This document shows, piece by piece, positions 33,609 to 42,654 of a stretch of DNA of 64,000 nucleotides. The notes under the pieces were generated by a model. That model was not told the origin of the DNA, made no database searches, and saw only the letters and a list, made by a program, of their open reading frames with translations. Position numbers and translations under genes: made by a program. The stretch's first letter is position 1, and every line of letters starts with the position of its first letter. Origin of the DNA: Taxillus chinensis (Eukaryota > Streptophyta > Magnoliopsida > Santalales > Loranthaceae); assembly GCA_023512835.1 (NCBI GenBank), contig CM042092.1, positions 449,984-513,983 on the forward strand, given 5' to 3'.

Positions 33609-34409
33609 ATGGAGACAAAGCCTTCAGTAGATATGATGCATGTGATGTGCAAAATCACGGACCATAAGCTAAATGGCTCTAACTATATGGACTGGAGCAA
33701 GACTGTTTGTCTTTATCTCCGGAGTATTGACAAGGCCGATCATCTCACCAAAGATCCTCCAACTGATAACACAAAAGGTGTTTGGCTCCGGGAGGATTCT
33801 CGACTTTTCCTCCAGATTCGTAACTCCATTGACGGTGAGGTAATTAGCTTGGTAAACCACTGTGAATTTGTCAAGGAGCTGATGGATTATTTGGATTTCT
33901 TGTACTCTGGAAAGGGAAATCTAACTCGTATCTATGAGGTTTGTAAATCTTTTTATCGTGTTGATAAGCAGGATCAGTCTTTGACAGCTTACTTCATGTC
34001 TTTTAAAAGGACTTATGAAGAGCTCAATATGTTGTTGCCCTTTAGCCCTGATGTAAAGGGGCAACAACAGCAGCGCGAGCAGATGGCAGTTATGAGTTTC
34101 TTGGTTGGACTCTCACCTGATTTTGAGACTGCGAAGTCCCAAGTTCTCTCTGGCTCAAAAATCTCGTCTCTCCATGTTGTGTTTAGTCGAATCCTTCGCA
34201 CAGAAGGACCTCCACCACCGTCCATTCTTGCTAACAGTGCGCTGGTGAGTCGTCAACGTGGCTATGAGCCTCGACACTCATTCAATCAATCTGCCAGTCG
34301 TGATGGTGGACCACAGGGCTTTGAAGCCCGACCTTCTAATCCTGGCAGTATTGTGTGTCATTACTGTCGCAAACCAGGCCATATGAAGCATGAGTGTCGA
34401 AAACTTTAG
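33609..34409 (+). CDS. Copia A gag
   Basis: The 266-residue frame starts METKPSVDMMHV. It has the Copia gag core (LNGSNYMDWSKTV near residues 22-34, WLREDSRLFLQIRNSI, then a long helical region with VMSFLVGLSPDFE) and a C-terminal zinc knuckle CHYCRKPGHMKHEC at about 250-263. It forms the virus-like particle and packages element RNA. A TAG follows the knuckle after three more residues. The downstream protease frame continues in the same phase, so this stop divides what is normally one gag-pol frame. The copy looks translatable. Confidence 0.9.
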   Translation: METKPSVDMMHVMCKITDHKLNGSNYMDWSKTVCLYLRSIDKADHLTKDPPTDNTKGVWLREDSRLFLQIRNSIDGEVISLVNHCEFVKELMDYLDFLYSGKGNLTRIYEVCKSFYRVDKQDQSLTAYFMSFKRTYEELNMLLPFSPDVKGQQQQREQMAVMSFLVGLSPDFETAKSQVLSGSKISSLHVVFSRILRTEGPPPPSILANSALVSRQRGYEPRHSFNQSASRDGGPQGFEARPSNPGSIVCHYCRKPGHMKHECRKL

Positions 34410-35955
34410 TACAAGAATCGAAAGACCTATTCCGCTCATCTCATCACTGCTACGGGTTCTGAGGCAACATCTGATGATGGTGGTAAGGGTTCCCATTATT
34501 CAGAAGCTCCCAAGTCTGCATCTTCTTCTATCACAGCCGTGGCCAACTCAGGTACTCCAACTACGTGTCTCCTTTCTTCTTCTCCAAAATGGGTCATTGA
34601 TTTTGGCGCAACAGATCATATGATAGGTAGTTCAACTCTCCTTTCCAATTTCCAATGTCAATCATCTAGCCCGACTGTTACATTAGCAGATGGGTCATCA
34701 TCGTGTGTTCGTGGGTCTGGGAATGCTACACCGATCCCCTTCCAACCTTTATCCTCTGTCTTACATTTGCCTAACCTTTCTTTTAATTTAATTTCCGTAA
34801 GTCAGCTTACTCGTCATCTCAATTGTTGCGTAACCTTTTACTCTGATCATTGTGTGTTTCAGGATCGTTTGACGAAGAAGATTATTGGTAAAGGCTATGA
34901 ATCTGGGGGTCTCTATACCCTCGACATTCCGTCTGTCGCCTGTTCTAGTGTTTTTTCTCTCCTTCTGGAGCATTGTAAGTTGGGACATCCGCCTCTTCCT
35001 ATGCTTCAGCGATTGTGTCCACAGTTTCGTCATATGCCTTCTCTGTCGTGTGAGTCGTGTGAGTACGCAAAACACCATCGTGTGAGTTCCACTCCACGAA
35101 TTAATAAGCGTGCGAGTGTTCCTTTTGAGCTTGTCCATTCCGATGTTTGGGGTCCTTGTCCTATCTTGTCTAAAACTGGTTTTAAATATTTTGTTACGTT
35201 TGTGGATGATTACTCTCGTGTCACTTGGTTGTACTTAATGAAAAGTCACTCTGACTTGCTCTCTATCTTTTGTGCCTTTTATGCTGAAATCCAAACACAG
35301 TTTCATGTTTCCATCCAACGGTTTCATAGTGATAATGCCAAAGAATATACCCAAATCTTGTTCCAAGATTTCATGACTCAGCATGGTATGCTCCATGAAA
35401 CGTCGTGTGTTGATACCCCCTCTCAAAATGGTGTGGCTGAACGGAAAAACAGACATCTTCTTGAAACTGCTCATGCCCTCCTATTTCACATGAATGTTCC
35501 CAAAGTTTTTTGGGCAGATGCAGTCTCTACAGCATGTTTCCTCATTAATCGCCTACCCTCGTCTGTTTTACATGGTGGCATTCCTTATCAAACACTTGTT
35601 CCCACAGAGTCGTTGTTTCCTATTGCTCCTCATCTCTTTGGTGGCACTTGTTTTGCTCGAGATGTTCGTCCTCACCTAACCAAGTTAGATCCCAAATCCT
35701 TGAAATGTGTCTTTCTTGGTTACTCTCGCCTTCAGAAAGGATATCGGTGTTATTGTCCTAGTCTCAATAAATACCTTGTCTCTATTGATGTCACATTCAT
35801 GGACGATACACCTTATTTCTCTGCCACTAGCCAGGGGGAGTCCTCCGCTCCCGACTCTGGTGATGATCTCTTGGTGTACCCTATGCCACCTTCTACTTCT
35901 ACCCGACCACCAGCTCTCCCCGATTACACAGTGTCTATGCACGACGTCCACCCCC
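34410..35955 (+). pseudogene. Copia A protease-integrase segment
   Basis: In phase with gag, after the amber codon. The protease motif reads WVIDFGATDHM at about 34593, with Phe in place of the Ser/Thr of the D-S/T-G catalytic triad. The integrase zinc and core regions follow: HSDVWGPC (first Asp), FVDDYSRVTWLY, HSDNAKEY (second Asp), SQNGVAERKNRH (Glu). The C-terminal FGGTCFARD and KCVFLGYS region follows. The frame is lost in a C-rich run near 35950 (ccacccccggattcc). Confidence 0.88.
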
Positions 35956-36016
35956 GGATTCCTCCTCCGTCCCTCCGGATTCATGTCCTGTACCTCCTTC
36001 TTCGGCACCTGATCCT

Positions 36017-37687
36017 GACCCTAGTGATGATCTCCCGATTGCACTCCGCAAAGGTAAACGTAGCTGCACTTTTCCTATATCCTCCTATGTTTCGTACAAT
36101 CGTTTATCTTCCTCTTCTCGATCTTTTGTTGCTACTTTTGACTCTGTTAGTATGCCTAAAATTGTTCATGCTGCCCTCTCTCATCCTGGTTGGTGCCAAG
36201 CTATGATTGATGAAATGCAGGCTTTGGAGGCGAACCACACATGGAACTTGGTTACATTGCCCCCCGGGAAACGTGCCATCGGTTGCAAGTGGGTCTTTGC
36301 TATTAAGGTCAATCCTGATGGCTTTATTGCTCGTTTGAAAGCACGGCTTGTGGCGAAAGGGTATGCCCAGACTTATGGCATCGATTATACGGATACCTTC
36401 TCTCCTGTTGCCAAATTATCCTCTGTTCGTTTGTTTATCTTATTAGCTGCCGCGCATCACTGGCCTTTGTTCCAATTGGATATTTAGAATGCGTTTCTAC
36501 ATGGCGACCTCCACGAGGAAGTCTACATGGAGCAACCACCAGGGTTTGTTGCTCAGGGGGAGTCTGATCGTGTTTGTCGTCTCCGAAAATCTTTGTATGG
36601 CTTGAAACAAAGCCCGCGTGCTTGGTTTGGTAAGTTTAGTCAGGCCATTGAAACTTGGGGCATGATTAAGAGTGAACATGATCATTCGGTGTTCTATAGG
36701 AAGTCACCCAGTGGCATTATCCTTCTGGTTGTATATGTGGATGATATTGTTATTACAGGAAGTGATGCGGCTGGGATTGCTTCCCTTAAGTTATTTCTCC
36801 ACACTCAGTTTCACATGAAGGACTTGGGTCTCCTCAAATATTTTCTGGGTGTTGAGGTTTCTCGAAACAAGCAGGGGATCTATCTTTCTCAACGAAAGTA
36901 TGTTTTGGATTTATTGACTGAGACAGGCAAGTTGGGAGCGAAGCCCCGTAGTGCTCCCATGACACCAAATCTGCACCTTACAGACGAAGGAACACCATTC
37001 GATAATCCTGAGCGATATCGCAGGTTAGTTGGAAAGTTAAATTATCTCACCATCACCCGTCCTGACATTGCATATTCTGTTAGCGTGGTCAGTCAGTTCA
37101 TGGCATCTCCGATAATGGATCATTGGACAGCGTTGGAACAAATCTTGTGTTACTTGAAGGGAACACCAGGACGTGGTCTCGTGTACACAGGTCATGGGCA
37201 TACACGGATTGAGTGTTTCTCTGATGCAGATTGGGCTGGCTGTCCTGTGGATAGGAGATCCATCACAGGATATTACGTGTTTTTTGGGGGAAATTTGATC
37301 TCGTGGAAGAGTAAAAAACATAGTATTGTGTCACGGTCTAGTGCTGAATCAGAGTATAGAGCTATGGCTCAGGCTGCGTGTGAGGTGATGTGGATCTATC
37401 ACCTCTTGGATGAAGTTGGCCTTAATGTTTTTTTACCTGCCAAGTTATGGTGTGATAATCAGGCTGCACTCCATATTGCCTCAAACCCGGTGTTTCATGA
37501 GAGAACCAAGCATATTGAGAGTGATTGTCATTTTGTTCGTCAAAAGGTGCAACTTGGATTGATTTCCACTGAGTATGTGAAGACTGAAGACCAATTGGGT
37601 GATCTCTTCACAAAGGCGCTAAATGGAGCTCAGATATCTTACCTTTGTGGCAAGTTGGGCCTAATTAACATTTATGCTCCAACTTGA
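36017..37687 (+). pseudogene. Copia A reverse transcriptase-RNase H segment
   Basis: RT begins in the +2 frame: [34 protein letters not shown], then QLDI followed by a TAG at 36485-36487 where the family has a Lys before NAFLHGDL. Downstream the frame is open to 37687: the YVDD box is at 36734-36745, FLGVEVSR follows, and RNase H has FSDADWAGC, SRSSAESEYRAM, CDNQAALHIA, ERTKHIESDCHF and DQLGDLFTKAL. Apart from the stop, all catalytic residues are present. Confidence 0.9.
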
Positions 37688-37694
37688 GGGGGAG

Positions 37695-37912
37695 TGTTAA
37701 TAGTTGTCCCTATAAACTGTCCCTATTAATAGCTATAATAGCTGTCCCTATTAATAACTGTAATTATGAATAGCTGGCCCTATTAGTTAAGGTAGTAATG
37801 GTATTAATGTTGTAATTATTGTTTACCATAGATAGACTCCTAATTGTTATATAAATAACCCATCTCATGTAAAAGGAGATAGTGTGGAATAAAAACAATT
37901 GTTTTGTTAACA
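37695..37912 (+). repeat. 3' LTR of Copia A (shared with the second partial copy)
   Basis: This 218-bp LTR matches 33191-33432 but lacks one internal tgtccctat repeat block. It is immediately followed by another primer site (tggtatcagagcc), so it also acts as the 5' LTR of the truncated copy. Confidence 0.92.
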
Positions 37913-38437
37913 TGGTATCAGAGCCATGACCTAACGTTGTCCATTCTTTTCTTCTTGTTTTCCTATCTCTTCCCATCATCCTGGTGGTTTGTCGCTGATT
38001 GTTCGAATTTCATTGTCTGTTGACGTGAACCATTCTGTCCCTGCTCGACTGCCACTGCGCCCTCTGTTCTATTGCAGTTTGATAACAAATGGAGACAAAG
38101 CCTTCAGTAGATATGATGCATGTGATGTCCAAAATCACGGACTATAAGCTAAATGGCTCCAACTATATGGACTGGAGCAAGACTGTTCGTCTCTATCTCC
38201 GGAGTATTGACAAGGCCGATCATCTCACCAAAGATCCTCCAACTAATAACACAAAAGGTGTTTGGCTCCGGGAGGATGCTCGGCTTTTCCTCCAGATTCG
38301 TAACTCCATTGACGGTGAGGTAATTAGCTTGGTAAACCACTGTGAATTTGTCAAGGAGCTGATGGATTATTTGGATTTCTTGTACTCTGGAAAGGGATAT
38401 CTAACTCGTATCTATGAGGTTTGTAAATCTTTTTATC
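37913..38437 (+). mobile_element. Truncated second internal copy of Copia A
   Basis: After the LTR, the primer site, leader and gag start are repeated at high identity. The second gag (38089 on) matches the first for about 114 residues with a handful of changes. It stops matching at ttttatc (38437), where it joins minus-strand Copia C sequence. The junction carries tatc microhomology, which suggests deletion by end joining. Confidence 0.9.
38089..38437 (+). pseudogene. Copia A gag fragment, second copy
   Basis: It has the same start METKPSVDMMHV as the full gag and ends at ...YEVCKSFY. The frame then runs into unrelated sequence (about 28 residues of read-through to a stop at 38523). The zinc knuckle is missing. 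Confidence 0.9.
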
Positions 38438-38671
38438 TCAATGGCTACATTATTATCGTAATAAAAAGTTATTGGTTTAACATATTTAATCCCAAAGTCT
38501 TGAAGAATATGCTTGATCCATAATAACTCACATATCCCATGAACTATTCCTTGAAATTTTGCCTCAGCACTTAACATTGCAATAACCTTTTGTTTTTTAC
38601 TCCTTTAGGTAACAAGATTACATTCAACATAGGTGAAGTAACCAGATGTAGATTTTCTTATAGTTTGATCT
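38438..38671 (-). pseudogene. Copia C RNase H, 3' part
   Basis: Read on the minus strand from 38671: QTIRKSTSGYFTYVE, NLVT-stop-RSKKQKV, LSAEAKFQGI, ICELLWIKHILQD, YYDNNVAIE. This continues the RNase H codons interrupted at 59551 (DTDWAGD), with the frame restored exactly across the 20.9-kb insertion. One stop and several substitutions show it was already decayed. The rest of the element is cut off at 38438. Confidence 0.88.
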
Positions 38672-39521
38672 TGTAAAGATTCATATATGTGTTAGCATAA
38701 CTTATAATTAATCTATATTCGATGTTAAGAATGTTATTTTGAGAACGTGACCATTAATATGATCATTTTGACTATATTTGGGCCTAATTAGAGGTCCAGA
38801 AGCCTCCAGGGGTTATTTAGTAATTTTAAAGAGTTAAATTGAGGGTTAATAAGTGAAAAATAGAATTTATGAGGGCTTTTTAGAAATTATTAAAAAGGAT
38901 GATGGATTTTAATTAAAAATAGAGTTTTGGGGTTTTATTATTCATTATAACTTTGTTTTGAGAAACCCTAGTCGTCAGAGGAGAGTTCATAGTGTTCTTT
39001 GTGTTTTTCGTCATTCTTCGCCGATTCTAGACCGTTCTCGCGAGTTTAATCCCTTCGGAAGGCAAGAGGTAGGTGGCTTCGTTATTTTATTGCATGAAAC
39101 ACATAGTTAGAGAAAGTGTAAGTTCAACCCTAATGTTGTATGCGCGCGCGTGTGTGTATATATATATATATAACCATTGATTTTCACATACATGGCGTTA
39201 CCGACGACTAGGTGTCAATTGGGTCTTGGATAAGCGTCTAGGCAGAGCAAACTTACGACGATCTAGATTCGTTGTTATGTGCAGTAGTAGCACTTTTTGT
39301 AGATCCCGATAGTAGTAATTCTGCTGCTCACCCCCTTTATGTTTTTATAAAGCAATAATGTTTATATGTATATATATAAACAAATGAAACAACGAAGATG
39401 TAAAATTTTGAATTTACACAAGTATAATAAAGCAACAATGATCATCCGATAATTTTGGGCTTTTATGAATTGTGGTGATTTAAAAATAATTAGGAATATG
39501 TATGGGTGTCATATTAGAAAA
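38672..39521 (+). repeat. 5' LTR of O, left part (first 845 bp plus target duplicate)
   Basis: It matches the first 845 bp of the O 3' LTR (54564 on), up to ...gtgtcatatta. It ends with gaaaa, the left target duplicate of the inserted G2. It contains a (gc)n(gt)n(ta)n microsatellite at 39142-39172. Confidence 0.85.
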
Positions 39522-40407
39522 TATAAGGATCGGAATATATGTGTTAGCGTAATTTATAATTAATCTATATTTGATGTTAATAATGTTATTTTGAGAATAT
39601 AGCCATTAATATGATCGTTTCGATTATATTTGGACATAATTTGAAGTCCAGAAGCCTCGTAGGGGTTATTTAGTAATTTTTAGGGAGTTAAATTGAGGGT
39701 TAATAAGTGAAAAATAGAATTTAGGAGGGCTTTTTGGAAATTATTAAAAAGGATGATGGATTTTAATTAAAAAAAATAGAGTTTTGGGGTTTTATTATTC
39801 ATTATAACTTTGTTTTGAAAACCCTAGCCCTGGAGGAGAGTTCATATTGTTCTTTGTGTTTTCGTCATTCTTCGCCGATTCTAGACCGTTCTCGCGAGTT
39901 TAATCCCTTTGGAAGGCAAGAGGTAGGTGGCTGTCGTTATTTTATTGCATGAAACACATAGTTAGAAAAAGTGTAAGTTCAACCCTGAAGCGCCGGCCGG
40001 TTGTATGCGCGCGTGTGTGTGTATATATATATATATAACCATTGATTTTCACATACATGGCCAGGTTACCTGAAGACTAGGTGTCAAAGTTGGGTCTTGG
40101 ATAAGCGTCTTAGGCCAGAGCAAACGTTAGCGATTTTCGATCTCGATTCGTTGTTATGGGGCGAGGTAGCAAAAGCATATTTTGAACTTTTTTGTAGATC
40201 CCGATAGTAGTAATTCTTTATGATCATTCCTTTATGTTTTTATAAAGCAATAATGTTTATATGTATATATATAAACAAATGAAACAACGAAGATGTAAAA
40301 TTTTGAATTTACACAAGTATAATAAAGCAACAATGATACTGATAGCTTTTATGAATTGTGGTGATTTAAAAATAATTAGGAATATGTATGGGTGTCATAT
40401 TAGAAAA
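39522..40407 (+). repeat. 886-bp tandem duplication of LTR 5' sequence
   Basis: It starts TATAAGGATCGG like the G2 LTR, then repeats the O-type LTR body and again ends in tcatattagaaaa. The repeated junction indicates unequal crossing over between the starts of the O and G2 LTRs. Relative to its neighbours this copy has several small insertions (for example gaagcgccggccgg near 39988). Confidence 0.85.
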
Positions 40408-42541
40408 TATAAGGATCGGTATATGTGTTAGCGTAATTTATAATCTATATTTGATGTTAATAATGTTATTTTGAGAATATAGCCATTAATATGATCGTTT
40501 CGATTATATTTGGATATAATTTGAAGTCAAGAAGCCTGTAGGGGTTATTTAGTAATTTTTGGGAGTTAAATTGAGGGTTAATAAGTGAAAAATAGAATTT
40601 AGGAGAAATATTAAAGCAGGAGGACGAATTCTAATTTAAAAAAAAGGGTTTGGGGTTTTATTATTCATTATAACTCTATTTTGAAAAACCCTAGCCGTCG
40701 GAGGGGAGTGCATATTGTTCTTCGCGTTCTTCGTCGTTCTTCTCCGATTCTAGACTGTTCTTGCAAGTTTAATCCTTTTGGAAGGCAAAAGGTAGGTGAT
40801 TCTTAATCCTTGATTAGCCTATTGCATGAACGCAGATCGTAGAATCAATATGGGTTGAAGTTTTATATGAATATATATATATAATTCTATGTATGAGTTG
40901 TTGTCGTTGGTGCCTGTGCGTTGGAGCAACCTTGCTGGCGTGGAGGTGGAAGAAGAGCAGCGGCAAATACCAGCCGTGCGGTGGAGATGGAAGTGGAGGG
41001 GGCAGTGGCGACTGCCGCCCCACGTGGAGATGGGAGAAGGGGAAGGGGCGGCGGCAACCACCGCCTGTGGAACGTCCGTGCACCCCGTGCACCTGCGTGC
41101 CGCCTGTGCTTGCGCGCCTGAACGTCTTGCCGCGTTGGTGTAGAGGGAGAGAATGGGGCGGCGGCATCTAAGCCGCTGTCGTGGATCTGGTACGCACGAC
41201 GTGGATCTGGTACGCACGCCGTGGGTCTGGTACGCACGTCGTGGATGATGGAGTCGGTGCAAGTGATAATAGTGGGTGATGGAGTCGACGCCGTATATTA
41301 AATCAAACAATTTAAAAATAATACTAATAATAATACTAATAATAAAGAAAATGTTGTGCTTGGACTGGTTTGGTATGTCAAATATATACATTGTGTGGGC
41401 TTGAAACTTATAGTGTAAATATTGTAAGTATTATTGGGCTGATATTTATAATTTAGCATCAAAAATATTATTTGTGGCGTGTTTCCATTAATTTGACATT
41501 AAAAACTTAATTTAGTTGTACTTGATAATATTAATTTGATATTTAAAAAAATGATATTTGTGACTTGATATTAGTTATTTGATGATATATATATATCCCA
41601 AGTAGTTATACCAATTATGGGATTGTTGAGTTAGTGTTTAATGCGTGTGGATTTGGTGATTGGAATTGGTGTTGTAAATTATGTGTGGATGTGATAAATT
41701 GGTATTTATTAATTATGTGTGTGGACTATGTGATAAATTGGTGTTTATTAATTATGGGTGTTGATTTTGTGATGAGATTGGTTGGGTTAATTGTGGGTCC
41801 CACATAGGGCTGGCAAGAGGCCGCAGGTCCCCTATGTGTTTGGTAACCCAGGTCCCATATGTGGCAGGTTGTCAGAGACACCACAGGTCTCACATATAGC
41901 TGTCTTGTAGTGATATGAATTCCTGGAGTTGGTAGCGGGAATCCCGTGGATGGATAAATGGCCGGTGTGAACCTTTAATGATGGAAATGTGATGTGATGT
42001 CTTATTTGTGATTTAATGAAATTTAATTGTGATAGAATGTGACACTACACTAGCACAAGCATACACTGATCATACAGACTTAAGAATTCATGTAATAGAG
42101 TACTGGAGATGGGGATCACCTATTGGGCATTCGTGCTCACCCTACTTTATTTTTTTTATTTCCTACAGGTTGTAGGGAGTAGCTGGTGGAGCCATAGTGA
42201 AGTAGGACGGGACATCCTTGGGGTAGAATTTATTTAGTAGATGATTTGTTTTTATTTTATTTTATCATTTTATTTCCTGGACTTGGGTCCGTGGCAGTTG
42301 TAGAACCTTGTTGGTGAAACTTATATGTGAGTTATTCTGTGTGCAGGATATTATGGGAATTGAATGCAATGTCGTATCATTTTAATAAATCTTGAATTGA
42401 ATACATTGGGAAATACAATTCTACCCCTGTTGTGGAGTTGTACATGATTGGGTTGAACACTAATCCCCTCGACCCCTGTAGTGTGGGTGTAGGGAAGTCA
42501 CGTTCCTAGTTCTGTTGTTTTCAGGATTTGGGGGCGTGACA
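40408..42541 (+). repeat. 5' LTR of G2
   Basis: It begins TATAAGGATCGG (TG mutated to TA) and ends GGGGGCGTGACA. A GC-rich block (40905-41270), absent from the O LTRs, replaces the microsatellite-bearing module. A 21-bp unit (gtggatctggtacgcac...) occurs three times at 41180-41245. The GGTCCC(A/C)TATGTGG block is at 41802-41905. Confidence 0.88.
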
Positions 42542-42543
42542 AA

Positions 42544-42556
42544 TGGTATCAGAGCC
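42544..42556 (+). other. Primer-binding site of G2
   Basis: tggtatcagagcc lies two bases after the LTR end and is complementary to the 3' end of initiator Met tRNA. Confidence 0.9.
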
Positions 42557-42617
42557 AGGTTTATTTAGTGGACCTAGCATAGTAGGGTGATTGATTGAAA
42601 CTTTGGGGCTTGGGAGA

Positions 42618-42654
42618 CATTAAGGAGGGCGCCTGATCAACGCAGTCCTTAATG
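42618..42654 (+). promoter_or_regulatory. Candidate RNA dimerisation/packaging hairpin of G2
   Basis: A perfect 9-bp stem, CATTAAGGA/TCCTTAATG, encloses a 19-nt loop containing the palindromes GGCGCC and TGATCA. It sits 62 nt downstream of the primer site. The same hairpin is kept in O at 50197-50233 with a G-U wobble. The position and self-complementary loop resemble retroviral dimer-initiation sites. The role is inferred. Confidence 0.5.

Larger units (their letters stand above)
33191..37912 (+). mobile_element. Copia element A, nearly complete and young
   Basis: This is a 4.7-kb element with LTRs 33191-33432 and 37695-37912, primer site tggtatcagagc at 33433, and polypurine tract gagggggag before the 3' LTR. 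Gag, protease, integrase, RT and RNase H are collinear. Lesions are few: an amber stop after gag, one frameshift near 35950, an amber stop in RT, and a protease active-site change. The two LTRs differ by a ~24-bp repeat-unit indel and few substitutions, implying a recent insertion. The right end runs into a second truncated internal copy, so no target duplication can be read. Confidence 0.93.

Noticed and set aside
38434..38437. Target-site duplication for the right end of the second Copia A copy
   Set aside because: The join occurs in the middle of gag with tatc microhomology, not at an LTR end, so it is a deletion breakpoint.
40814..41391. Minus-strand frames of up to 190 residues in the G2 LTR
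   Set aside because: They overlap the GC-rich module on the opposite strand, are Pro/His/Arg-rich, and the equivalent frame in the other LTR is shifted or truncated.
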